This document shows positions 1 through 7,335 of a stretch of 28,117 bases of DNA, piece by piece. Under the pieces are notes generated by a model. That model saw only the letters and a program-made list of their open reading frames with translations. It had not been told where the DNA came from and ran no database searches. A program made the position numbers and the translations under genes. This DNA is from an uncultured Sutterella sp. Its GTDB lineage: Bacteria; Pseudomonadota; Gammaproteobacteria; Burkholderiales; Burkholderiaceae_F. Where the stretch lies: the NCBI GenBank assembly GCA_900538905.1, contig UPZS01000028.1, positions 1 through 28,117 of the forward strand, read 5' to 3'. Every line of letters begins with the position of its first letter. Within the stretch, counting starts at the first letter, position 1.

Positions 1-200
1 AATTTGCTTTGGACAGATTCAATTTTCTTTTGCCAGAAAAGTCGCCCTCGTATCAGATTTTGTTTTGGACAGCAATGTGATCCAGTATAAAAAACTCTTC
101 TTTTTATGCCTCGCCTGCATTACGGCACCAAGCTTAGTTTGGAAATACGCAAAAGGCGTGCCATGACCGAAAAGACCGGCAACAAAAGCGCGGCAGACCA

Positions 201-467
201 TTGCTTGTAGCGGCTTCCAAATTGTCACCTTTCATCAATTTGTACGAGTACAAAGACTCGGACATTCCCAAGATTCTGGCGCATTGGAAAACATCCATCT
301 CTCAACTCACGCTCGTTGTCGACAAGCTCTACGATCTGCCGATCGACTGCAATGACCGCATGCGTGTGCGGTTGCTCCACCGACAGGCCTTTCTCGAACT
401 CATCAAACTCAAACAAAAAAAGCGCAGCCTAACCGACCAGCTTGAGCTGCCGTTCGACTTTTGCTGA
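201..467 (+). CDS. Possible small hypothetical protein (88 aa)
   Basis: I do not recognise this protein. It would start at TTG with no convincing ribosome binding site, so the start is weak. The composition nevertheless looks protein-like: regularly spaced leucine and isoleucine residues suggest amphipathic helices, and the C-terminal half is rich in lysine and arginine. A second reading frame opens at an ATG at 163 with acceptable codons for 15 residues and then stops at TAG, so the true gene might be a frameshifted or decayed remnant. No domain, signal peptide or membrane segment is visible. It points towards the respiratory operon on the other strand, whose terminator lies just after it. 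It could also be non-coding. Confidence 0.35.
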   Translation: MLVAASKLSPFINLYEYKDSDIPKILAHWKTSISQLTLVVDKLYDLPIDCNDRMRVRLLHRQAFLELIKLKQKKRSLTDQLELPFDFC

Positions 468-482
468 TCGAATTCCAAAGGC

Positions 483-529
483 AAAAAAGGCAGACTGCCT
501 TCCCTGAATCATCAGTTCAGCAGTCTGCC
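483..529 (-). terminator. Rho-independent terminator of the molybdoenzyme operon
   Basis: A perfect 10-bp inverted repeat, GGCAGACTGC (489-498) and GCAGTCTGCC (520-529), is followed on the minus strand by six T residues (A483-A488). The loop contains a further small stem, CTGAA with TTCAG. It lies about 80 bases past the stop of the NrfD-like gene and is the natural end of that operon. Confidence 0.8.
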
Positions 530-537
530 GTAAAGGG

Positions 538-589
538 TGCCGGGAGCTAAGAGAGACTCACCCGGACCCAGGCTCCGGGACTCCCGGCA
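538..589. repeat. Nested inverted repeat after the NrfD-like gene
   Basis: The outer arms TGCCGGGAG (538-546) and CTCCCGGCA (581-589) are perfect complements. They enclose a second stem, CCCGGA (561-566) with TCCGGG (574-579). There is no T-run on either strand, so this is not a classical terminator by itself. It sits between the NrfD-like stop codon and the terminator at 483-529. It may protect the 3' end of the mRNA or be a protein-binding or REP-like element; that part is inference. Confidence 0.6.
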
Positions 590-606
590 TATGGCAGATG
601 TCGTTA

Positions 607-1485
607 TTAGAACAAGAGCGGCTCATAATACCCCGCAAAGAGCACGCTCGCACGCAGCATCAGGGCGCCGGCCAGGCCGAGCACAGCCGAAATGGCCAAT
701 GCAACATGCTTGCGGGTAATCAGGTTAATCGACAACGGCACGATCGAACCGAAGAGAATGACGCCCAACCAGAACATCATCGAATACGGGCCATCGATCA
801 GAGACTCTGCACCGACGCGGGCGGCTGCCGACGACGAACTCAAAGCCACGTGCACAAAGGCAAAGATCGTGAAAAGTTCAGCCGCTTCCGTCCACAGAGC
901 CGTACGGCGACTCCAGAGCACTTTGTGTGCCGGAATCTTTCCCGAGACCATCATCAGTTCGATGGAACTAATAGCCGAGGCCATACCGGACATGATCCAC
1001 AGCAAAGGAATCAAAGCGGTGTTCCAGAGCGTGACACCAACGGCTTGCGTAAGCAGAAAGCCCGAGTAGATCGTGACAATGACACCCAGTGCCATCGTGA
1101 TGTGGTTAAAGAAGTTGCTCAGCACGAAGTCTTCGCAGCTCTTGAACACACCGGCCAGAGACAGAGCGTAAAACACTGTTGCGCAGCACTGCAGCGTGAG
1201 CAGCACCATGCCGATCATCATCCAGCTGCCGAAGTTGAAGCTGCCGCTCGTGAGCGCGTAGAACGCCGCTGCAGGCAGATTCGTGAGACGAGCCAAGTGG
1301 CTCACCACCAACAGCGTACCGAGGATACTCGCTGCGGCGCACAGGTACACAAGCGCCTTTTCGCGCACCCAGCCGTTGAGGAACATCCCCATGCCGGACA
1401 AGCCGATGAACCAGAGGAAGAATGCAATCGACCAACCCCAATTCGCGGATTGAAGCTGCATCGTGAGATTTGTGAATTCCATCAT
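607..1485 (-). CDS. NrfD/PsrC-type membrane anchor subunit of a molybdoenzyme
   Basis: This 292-residue protein is almost entirely hydrophobic, with about eight predicted membrane helices, as expected for the NrfD/PsrC/DmsC-like anchors that pass quinol electrons to a periplasmic iron-sulfur and molybdopterin pair. Its start overlaps the stop of the ferredoxin subunit in an ATGA arrangement (start at 1485, upstream stop at 1482), which implies translational coupling in one operon. It is the last gene before a strong terminator. No haem-binding cytochrome motif is obvious, so it should be an NrfD-type quinone-interacting protein and not a cytochrome b. The quinol role is known for the family; the exact partner reaction is not readable from this subunit. 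The membrane-anchor identity is secure; the subfamily is less so. Confidence 0.88.
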   Translation of the reverse strand: MMEFTNLTMQLQSANWGWSIAFFLWFIGLSGMGMFLNGWVREKALVYLCAAASILGTLLVVSHLARLTNLPAAAFYALTSGSFNFGSWMMIGMVLLTLQCCATVFYALSLAGVFKSCEDFVLSNFFNHITMALGVIVTIYSGFLLTQAVGVTLWNTALIPLLWIMSGMASAISSIELMMVSGKIPAHKVLWSRRTALWTEAAELFTIFAFVHVALSSSSAAARVGAESLIDGPYSMMFWLGVILFGSIVPLSINLITRKHVALAISAVLGLAGALMLRASVLFAGYYEPLLF

Positions 1486-2057
1486 TTCTGCACCACCACG
1501 AAGAAGTTAGGTTTCGTTCCGTGACTTTCAAGAAGCTTCTGCGTCTTGGCGACGCGAATCTTCTGCGAAATGTCGCTTTCCGGATCGTTGACATCACCGA
1601 AAAGGCGTGCACTGACCGGACAAACGCTCACGCAGGCCGGCTGCAGTCCGTCTTCGATACGCTCCAGACAGCCGCTACCCATGCACTTGGAGGGCAGTCC
1701 CGTAATCGGGTGCGACCAACGCGCGTCGTAGGGGCACGATGCGATGCAGTAGTTACAGCCGATGCAACGCTTCGGATCATTGCGAACCAGACCGTTTTCA
1801 TCGTAGTAGTTAGCGCCGAACGGGCAGGTTTCCACACAGGGCGCTTCCGAACAGTGCTGGCACTGCACGAGAAGCTGTACCGGACGCTTGGCCAGATTGG
1901 CCGTGTAGCGGCGGATGTTGGAAGCCAGCCAGTTCTTGCCTTCGATGTGACGGCCGACCATTTCGGGATAATTTGTTTCGACGCAGCTTACGATGCAAGC
2001 CTGGCAGCCGATACATTTCGTCGCATCAAAAAGATGCGCAAGTTGTTTTTTCGCCAT
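1482..2057 (-). CDS. Four-cluster ferredoxin-like electron transfer subunit
   Basis: This 191-residue protein has the 16 cysteines expected for four [4Fe-4S] clusters in the PhsB/PsrB/DmsB/TtrB family. The groups are C15-C18-C21-C25, C66-C69-C74-C78, C98-C101-C104-C108 and C125-C130-C142-C146. The last group opens with a CX4C spacing (CMGSGC), wider than the CX2C usual in relatives. There is no signal peptide of its own, which fits co-export with the Tat-carrying catalytic partner. The start at 2057 has a strong AAGGAG ribosome binding site, 11 bases after the catalytic subunit's stop codon. It should relay electrons between the membrane anchor and the molybdopterin subunit on the periplasmic side. 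Confidence 0.93.
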   Translation of the reverse strand: MAKKQLAHLFDATKCIGCQACIVSCVETNYPEMVGRHIEGKNWLASNIRRYTANLAKRPVQLLVQCQHCSEAPCVETCPFGANYYDENGLVRNDPKRCIGCNYCIASCPYDARWSHPITGLPSKCMGSGCLERIEDGLQPACVSVCPVSARLFGDVNDPESDISQKIRVAKTQKLLESHGTKPNFFVVVQK

Positions 2058-2068
2058 CTTTTGACTCC

Positions 2069-4636
2069 TTACACGCGCTTGATGCGAACGGTGACGTTAT
2101 TGCTCATGTTGCCGCAATCCGCCTGGCTCTTGCCGGTGGCAAACCAGTTGGTATTGACGCCTTCACGAACCCATTCGTATTCCGGAAGGAGCTTCTTGGT
2201 ACGAACGCCGCCCGAGAAACCGTAAGCAAAGAGAGAGCCAGCGATCACACGGTTGGTAACCGTCACCTGGGCACGTCCCTTCACAGGCAAATCGAGACCT
2301 TCGAGTTCGATCGTGTCACCCTGCTTGATGCCCAAACGCGCGGCGTCAATCGGATTCATCCAGATCGTACGATCGCCCGTAAAGCGAGTCGGATACGTAA
2401 AGAGCGTCACGCCGCAGCACGAAGCGGAGTCTTTGCCCGAAGCAATGATGAATTCGTTGTCTGCCTTCGGATGCGTATAAGCCTTCGTCGGCTGATATTC
2501 CGGCATCGGACTGGTGTTCTTCGCCGAAGGTTGATACACCGCGTAGAAGCTGATGATTTCACCCTTGCCCGTCGGTGTTGTGAACGGAGTCTTGTAAGGC
2601 GTCTGGTCATACTTCTTGACGTTAACCAGCGCAAAGCCTTTTTCTTCGACTTCCTTGGCAATGCGATCGCCCTCACCGGGCTTGGCCTTGTTCTTGTTGG
2701 CAATGAACTTTTTCCAGGCTCCGTCAACGAGCTGTTCGTTGAACCACTTCTTCCAGCCGGCACGATCTTTGATTTCTTCGTTGTACCCCAAACGAGCGGC
2801 CAGAGCCGGGTCGATACGGCGAAGGATTTCGCAGAACTGCCAGATGTCGTGACGCGCTTCCACACCTTCGGGCGGATCGATCATGGCGTCGGACTTGTGC
2901 GCCCAACCGTCGCGAGCGTAATTCACGCCCAAGTATTCGTGGTTTTCCAGGAAGAACGTGCTCGGCAGAACATAATCGGCCCAGTCGTTGGATTCCTGCG
3001 GCAAGATGTCCTGACTCACAATAAGTTCCATGGCCTTGAAGCCTTCGATGAGTCGCGCGGAGTTGGCTTCGCGATGGAACATCGAGCAGCCAGTCATAAT
3101 GAGCGCGCGCACCGGATAGGGCTTGCCGGTCTTGGCCGCTTCGAGTGCAGGCCACAGCGTGCCGATACCTTCCGGATAGAAAAGCTTGTCCATGGGCTTG
3201 CCCGGTTTGACTTCCCAGGTGACGCCAGTCGGTCCCGTGCACTTTGTGCCGGCCTTCTTGACGCCCGGGCCGCCCACTCCGGCACCCTGCGTCACGATAA
3301 AGCCACCCTTGCGGTCCATCTGACCGGTAAAGAGATTGATGAGGCTCATCAACTCGTAAGCTTCGACATCGTTGCCGTTGCGAGACGAATACCAGCCGTC
3401 GTCGCACACGCCGCCGAGATTGAAGAAGTCACGAGCCGTTTCGATGATTCGCTTGGCCGGGATTCCGGTTTGCTTGGCCACAAATTCGGGCGTGTACTTG
3501 GCGTTGGCTTCCTTGAAGGCAACGAACACGGTGCGAGCATGCACGCGCTTGCCGTCGGCAAGGTTCACTTCGCCGTGCCAATCCATGGCGGGCAGTACGT
3601 CGGGCGATTCGTCAAAGCCGATCGGCTGTCCCTTTTCGTTGAGCTTGGGACCTTGGAAGGCGATGTTGCCGGTGTGTTCGTCAATGACGGCAAAGTAGCG
3701 CTTGCGACCGCCTTGCTTGACCATGTCTTCGGTAATCGGCGTGTAGTCATCCGTCACGAGACACGGAGAATTCGTCCACTTGCGCATCCATTCCAGATTG
3801 CAGAGGTTTTCACGCAAGCCCACGAAAATCAGACCGTGCAGGAAAGCGGCGTCGGTACCGGGCTTGATCGGAATCCATTCGGATTCGCCCAGTGCACCCT
3901 CGGGCATGCGCGGGTCGACGAACACCAGGCGAGCGCCATTTTCGCGCGCCTGTGCAGCTGTCGAGAACACACCCATGGCGCAGTTCAGAGTACGCCCTAC
4001 GAGAAGCAGATAACGAACGTTGAGGTAATCGGGCTCAACTTTTCCCAAGCCCGAGAAGGTCGGACCGAAAATGAGGCGACGCGCAAACGTGGAAGCCGAG
4101 TTGCAGGTTGCCGAGTGATTGATCACATTGGGCGTTCCGAAGGCAGGCGCAAACCAGTTCTGATAGGCCGTGAAGTTGTGGCTCGTGAGAACCACACTCT
4201 GTTCGCCGTCCTTGGCGATGATGGCCTTGAGTTTGGCTGCGATTTCGTTGAGCGCCTGATCCCAGGAAATTTCTTCGAACTCACCGCTGCCGCGTTCGCC
4301 CTTGCGCTTTAAGGGCTTGCGAATGCGCATCGGATGATCCCATGCCCAGAGCGCCGAAGCACCGCGGCCGCAATAACCGCGCTGAGGATGATCGGGATTG
4401 GGAAGGATGCGAATGCTCGCACGCGAAGGCTTTTCGCCTTCCTTATGCATAGCAAGCATGCCGCAGCGGGCGCCGCACATGCAGCAACCGACCGGGTAGG
4501 CCTTCCAGCCTTTTTTCTTGAGAGTCTCTACCTCTTTCTTGACCGCCGCCCAGCCCATTGAGGAAGTTGCAGCAGTGGCCCCGGCCGCGCCCAGCAAAGC
4601 GCGTCTGGAAATGTGAGGAAGTTTGACGTCTGCCAT
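2069..4636 (-). CDS. Tat-exported molybdopterin oxidoreductase, catalytic subunit (PhsA/PsrA/TtrA/ArrA-like)
   Basis: This 855-residue member of the DMSO reductase superfamily starts with a Tat signal (SRRALLG at residues 10-16). The [4Fe-4S] motif is C51-X2-C54-X3-C58-X30-C89. Cys178, in HSATC, sits where the molybdenum ligand is expected, which places the enzyme with cysteine-ligated reductases for sulfur or arsenic oxyanions and polysulfide rather than with serine- or selenocysteine-ligated enzymes. The C-terminus is a molybdopterin dinucleotide-binding domain. AGGAG precedes the start. It is the first gene of an operon with the ferredoxin and NrfD-like subunits, so it is probably a quinol-linked periplasmic reductase. 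The substrate cannot be read from the sequence: thiosulfate, tetrathionate, polysulfide, arsenate or an organic acceptor all remain possible. Confidence is high for the family and low for the substrate. Confidence 0.93.
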   Translation of the reverse strand: MADVKLPHISRRALLGAAGATAATSSMGWAAVKKEVETLKKKGWKAYPVGCCMCGARCGMLAMHKEGEKPSRASIRILPNPDHPQRGYCGRGASALWAWDHPMRIRKPLKRKGERGSGEFEEISWDQALNEIAAKLKAIIAKDGEQSVVLTSHNFTAYQNWFAPAFGTPNVINHSATCNSASTFARRLIFGPTFSGLGKVEPDYLNVRYLLLVGRTLNCAMGVFSTAAQARENGARLVFVDPRMPEGALGESEWIPIKPGTDAAFLHGLIFVGLRENLCNLEWMRKWTNSPCLVTDDYTPITEDMVKQGGRKRYFAVIDEHTGNIAFQGPKLNEKGQPIGFDESPDVLPAMDWHGEVNLADGKRVHARTVFVAFKEANAKYTPEFVAKQTGIPAKRIIETARDFFNLGGVCDDGWYSSRNGNDVEAYELMSLINLFTGQMDRKGGFIVTQGAGVGGPGVKKAGTKCTGPTGVTWEVKPGKPMDKLFYPEGIGTLWPALEAAKTGKPYPVRALIMTGCSMFHREANSARLIEGFKAMELIVSQDILPQESNDWADYVLPSTFFLENHEYLGVNYARDGWAHKSDAMIDPPEGVEARHDIWQFCEILRRIDPALAARLGYNEEIKDRAGWKKWFNEQLVDGAWKKFIANKNKAKPGEGDRIAKEVEEKGFALVNVKKYDQTPYKTPFTTPTGKGEIISFYAVYQPSAKNTSPMPEYQPTKAYTHPKADNEFIIASGKDSASCCGVTLFTYPTRFTGDRTIWMNPIDAARLGIKQGDTIELEGLDLPVKGRAQVTVTNRVIAGSLFAYGFSGGVRTKKLLPEYEWVREGVNTNWFATGKSQADCGNMSNNVTVRIKRV

Positions 4637-4938
4637 CTTCTTCTCCTGTTTCTTATCGTATCTGCGGTGTTCCGATGCGTGTCTCCCGCACCGTTTCCGT
4701 CTCTTTATTCCTGGTGCCTCGGCGGATCGTAGAGCTTGAAAAAAGCCGTGCCGAGACGACGGAAAGCGACACCTAGGTTCGATTGTATGAATTTGAAGAA
4801 AACAGCAAAGACCTTAAGTAAACAATGATTGACTAAGTAATTTCTGAGTAATTGCTCCTACGCCGTTTGATCTAATCTGGATTAGACAAAAATCGGGGGT
4901 TATACTTTTTGCAACTTTTTAGATTTTGTGTTTTCGTC
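4637..4938. other. Divergent intergenic region between the molybdoenzyme operon and the HxlR regulator
   Basis: About 300 bases separate the two divergent starts. The half next to the regulator is AT-rich and contains the palindrome at 4871-4886. A plausible -10 box, TATACT (4901-4906), precedes the regulator start by about 33 bases, without a convincing -35 box. The half next to the operon contains its ribosome binding site and no obvious gene. Confidence 0.6.
4871..4886. promoter_or_regulatory. Palindromic operator candidate
   Basis: TCTAATC and GATTAGA are perfect 7-bp arms around a TG spacer. The site lies just upstream of a TATACT -10-like box of the HxlR-type gene and within the region shared with the divergent respiratory operon. 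HxlR-family dimers typically bind such short inverted repeats, so autoregulation and control of the operon are plausible inferences. Confidence 0.5.
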
Positions 4939-5397
4939 ATGTATCAACCTAAACTCCCCAAGGATTTGCGTTGCCCGTTGGAATTCGCTCTCGAATTCTT
5001 CAGCGGCCGCTGGAAGTCCCGCATTTTGTGCCTGCTCTATTCCGAAAACAGCGTCCGTTATAACGACATCAAAAAGGCGCTCGACAGCGTATCGGACACT
5101 GTCCTTGCCAACACTTTGAAGGAACTCATCGGCCACGGTTTGATCGAGCGACACCAGTTCCCGGAAATTCCTCCGCGCGTGGAATATTCCCTCACGGAAA
5201 AAGGTCGCAGTCTTGTTCCGTTCCTGCGCAACATCTGCCGCTGGTCCGGCCAGTACCACGATTTTGAACAGCTGTCGGAAGACGCGCTTGCACACTGCAA
5301 AAACTGTGTGATCAGCAAGTATCACGCAGCCGATCGCTCTTGCGGCGAATGCTCGCAGCCTGAGACATGCAACTCCTGCGACCAAGCGACGTCATAA
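4939..5397 (+). CDS. HxlR-family transcriptional regulator with a cysteine-rich C-terminal tail
   Basis: The ATG at 4939 gives 152 residues; an upstream TTG would add ten unlikely residues. The core has the winged-helix layout of HxlR/MarR-like regulators: a cysteine near the N-terminus in RCPLEF, then SGRWKSRIL, then the wing region ending in YSLTEKGRSLVPFL. The last 35 residues are unusual. They carry six cysteines as CX2C-X11-CX2C-X5-CX2C, which could bind zinc or an iron-sulfur cluster or sense thiol state. The gene is divergent from the molybdoenzyme operon, which is its most likely target (inference). No clear Shine-Dalgarno is seen. The HxlR assignment is strong; the tail function is unknown. 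Confidence 0.85.
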   Translation: MYQPKLPKDLRCPLEFALEFFSGRWKSRILCLLYSENSVRYNDIKKALDSVSDTVLANTLKELIGHGLIERHQFPEIPPRVEYSLTEKGRSLVPFLRNICRWSGQYHDFEQLSEDALAHCKNCVISKYHAADRSCGECSQPETCNSCDQATS

Positions 5398-5743
5398 CGA
5401 ACGACAGTGATTGCTCTTTAGTGGCACTCCAAATCACAATCAACATTTGAATCCCGCCAAAGACGGGCTAAAAAGTCGCTAAAAGAGATTTAGTACTCAT
5501 TGGAAGGTCTCATCTTCAGCATCAAGTGCTGATAGGAGAACCAAGTCCAAAGCTTGTCTTTGCGCCTTTGTCGAGATTCAAATTCGTCACTGAGCACTCA
5601 CGGATTTCTCAGTGAACTTCATTCAGGCGTCCAACGGTTCAATCAATACCGTCGGCGCCTTTTCCTTTCTTCACAGAATTTTTCCCGCCGGAAGCCCTTT
5701 AATTCATTGAAGGGAGGAAGGCGGGCTATTAAACTCAGTGCCT
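5398..5743. other. Gene-free region with three hairpins before the TnpB-like gene
   Basis: No convincing gene is present. Three inverted repeats are visible: TCAGCA/TGCTGA (5516-5532), CACTGAG/CTCAGTG (5588-5614), and CCCGCC/GGCGGG (5684-5725) enclosing CCCTT/AAGGG. Hairpins like these occur in the left ends of IS200/IS605-type elements, so the left boundary of the mobile element probably lies in this stretch. I could not fix the exact base. A polypurine GGGAGGAAGG is in the 3' arm of the last hairpin. Confidence 0.5.
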
Positions 5744-6214
5744 ATGCCCTCTCAGAGTTTTGTTATTGAACTGCCGATTGCTGTGGACGATGCTGAGATG
5801 CGTACCATTGTGCGCAAGCTTGAGTTCGCCCGTCAGCTGCACAATGCCACCCTGGGCACAGCAATGGGACAATTGCAGCAGATGCGGCAGGATGCTGCAT
5901 GGAAAGAGGCCTGTGTCATGCCTAAAGGCAAGGAGAGGGCAGCAGCCTTTCGTGCCCTTGACCGCAAATACGGGCTGACTGAATACGATTTGCATTCTGT
6001 TATTGCAAGACACAGGGAAGGCAGCGGTCGCAAAGCAGAACTGGGCATTAACGAGACCCAGAAGATTGCCACCCGTGTCTTTCAGGCGATAAACCGCTAT
6101 AAGCTCGGACTTGGAGGGATGCCCCGTTTCAAATCTTCCAAACGCGGTCTGCACAGTATTGAAGGCAAAACCAACAAAACGGGGCTCAAGTTCAGACCTG
6201 AAAAAAAGTGCTGA
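5744..6214 (+). CDS. TnpB-like protein, N-terminal part (frame 1)
   Basis: This ORF (156 residues from ATG 5744; GTG 5738 is an alternative) holds the N-terminal half of a TnpB/OrfB-type RNA-guided nuclease homologue. It has the helical N-terminal domain and a basic MPRFKS segment like those before the RuvC domain of the family. It runs into a stop (AAG-TGC-TGA) straight after a run of seven A residues at 6201-6207. The rest of the protein is in the -1 frame. The sequence there is A-AAA-AAG, a canonical bacterial slippery heptamer, so the split may be programmed frameshifting or a simple homopolymer indel. No ribosome binding site at normal spacing is seen; GGAGGA lies about 25 bases upstream. 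Confidence 0.7.
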   Translation: MPSQSFVIELPIAVDDAEMRTIVRKLEFARQLHNATLGTAMGQLQQMRQDAAWKEACVMPKGKERAAAFRALDRKYGLTEYDLHSVIARHREGSGRKAELGINETQKIATRVFQAINRYKLGLGGMPRFKSSKRGLHSIEGKTNKTGLKFRPEKKC

Positions 6215-7335
6215 ACTGGTGTGGTCATGACTATCGCGTCCTGATCGACCCGAAAGACGATTACATTCAGAGAGCGCTGAAAGAAAACGAACGCTCGGAT
6301 AAGTATCGCAAAATCAAGTATTGCCGGCTGGTGCGTAAACGCATCCGCTCGTCAGACCGCTTCTTCTTGCAGGTCGTGCTTGAAGGGACGGCTCCTGTCA
6401 AGCATGTTTATGCTCCTGTAACCAAACGGGCTGCGATTGATCCGGGGCCGCAGAGTATTGCTCTTTTTAGCAAGGAGTTTGCCGGCAAGATTCAGGTTGC
6501 GGGATCAAACAACTTCAACGAGGCAGCCTCCCGACGTCTGCTTCGTGCCATGGACCGAAGCCTGAGACGCAACAACCCCGATGCCTATAACGAGAACGGC
6601 ACAATCAAAAAGGGAGCGAAGCTTGTCAAAAGTAAGAACTATCAACGCAAGGTAGATCGACTGCGTGAGATGCATCGCGTGGCTGCAGCCGAACGCAAGT
6701 GCCGGCACGGTCAGACGATCAATCTGCTGCTCTCAATAGCCGGCGACATACGTATTGAGAAAAATAGCTGGAAGGCGTTTCAGAGAGGACATTTCGGTAA
6801 AAGTCTGGGTAAAAGTGCAATGTCGGGATTCATTGCTCAACTGAAGTCAAAGGCTGCAAGTGCCGGGCTGAAGGTAACAGAAGTCAATCCCTACAAACTG
6901 AAACTCAGTCAGTACGATCCGTATACGGACACGTATCGAAAGAAAGATCTCAGTGAACGCTGGCAGGAAATGAAAGCAGGAAGCGGACAGTACATCCAGC
7001 GTGACGTACTGTCAGCATTGCTTTTGTACTGCGCTGACATTGAAAAGGAAATCCATATTCCGAAAGTTGCCGTCGAGCAGCTTGAAGGTGCGAAACAGCT
7101 CCTGACTGATGCGGGATATGTCGTTTTGAAGTCAACGAGTAGTCGGGATCAGCGTGATCCCAGACTTGCGCCGGAGCCAAAAGCGATGACGCCGGAGATG
7201 GCTCGTCAGAAAATCCTTCGTGGTGCTGGTGACAGCCATTTGCCAACTGACCAGGCGTTAGGCCGGATCAGAGCGGGTGGAAAAGTCAGTACTTGGTCGA
7301 AGGAAACCTTCCCTCTTCAGAGGGGAGTTGTTTAG
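6208..7335 (+). CDS. TnpB-like protein, RuvC nuclease part (frame 2)
   Basis: This 375-codon frame continues the TnpB-like protein after a -1 shift; the GTG at 6208 only marks where the frame opens. The RuvC residues appear intact: Asp78 in AAIDPG, Glu184 in IRIEKNSW and Asp266 in IQRDVLSA. The zinc-ribbon between the last two is degenerate. The framework KLSQ, KKDLS, RW and QRD is kept, but the four cysteines of relatives are missing. The last 60 or so codons are rich in hairpins (7145-7161, 7299-7311, 7308-7327) and may overlap a guide RNA gene, as known for TnpB omega-RNAs. If joined to the upstream ORF, the protein is about 530 residues, longer than typical TnpB (about 400). Confidence 0.72.
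   Translation: MLNWCGHDYRVLIDPKDDYIQRALKENERSDKYRKIKYCRLVRKRIRSSDRFFLQVVLEGTAPVKHVYAPVTKRAAIDPGPQSIALFSKEFAGKIQVAGSNNFNEAASRRLLRAMDRSLRRNNPDAYNENGTIKKGAKLVKSKNYQRKVDRLREMHRVAAAERKCRHGQTINLLLSIAGDIRIEKNSWKAFQRGHFGKSLGKSAMSGFIAQLKSKAASAGLKVTEVNPYKLKLSQYDPYTDTYRKKDLSERWQEMKAGSGQYIQRDVLSALLLYCADIEKEIHIPKVAVEQLEGAKQLLTDAGYVVLKSTSSRDQRDPRLAPEPKAMTPEMARQKILRGAGDSHLPTDQALGRIRAGGKVSTWSKETFPLQRGVV
7145..7327 (+). ncRNA. Candidate omega-RNA scaffold overlapping the tnpB-like 3' end
   Basis: In known TnpB elements the guide RNA scaffold overlaps the 3' end of the gene, and the guide is read from the flanking DNA. Here the matching region contains GGGATCA-GCG-TGATCCC (7145-7161), a GAGCCA/TGGCTC pairing downstream, GAAGG-AAA-CCTTC (7299-7311) and an 8-bp stem with loop TTCA (7308-7327, one G-T pair). 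The last two hairpins share bases and exclude each other. The scaffold boundaries are guesses. Confidence 0.35.

Larger units (their letters stand above)
5516..7335 (+). mobile_element. IS200/IS605-like element with a lone tnpB-type gene (left edge approximate)
   Basis: The element carries a TnpB-like gene and no TnpA transposase. Its right edge is well constrained: the tnpB-type frame stops at TAG (7333-7335), and at 7336 a porin reading frame resumes. A stem-loop at 7308-7327 lies just inside that edge, as in right ends of this family. The left edge is only placed somewhere among the hairpins between 5398 and 5743. Without a TnpA it would depend on a transposase elsewhere or be immobile. 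Confidence 0.5.

Noticed and set aside
1973..4312. Long plus-strand frame opposite the molybdoenzyme gene (779 codons)
   Set aside because: It is a shadow of codon bias in the real minus-strand gene, which has all expected motifs, a Tat signal and a good ribosome binding site. The frame itself shows no recognisable domain.
5554..5769. 71-codon frame before the TnpB-like gene
   Set aside because: It crosses the hairpins of the element end, lacks a domain and has an unlikely composition.
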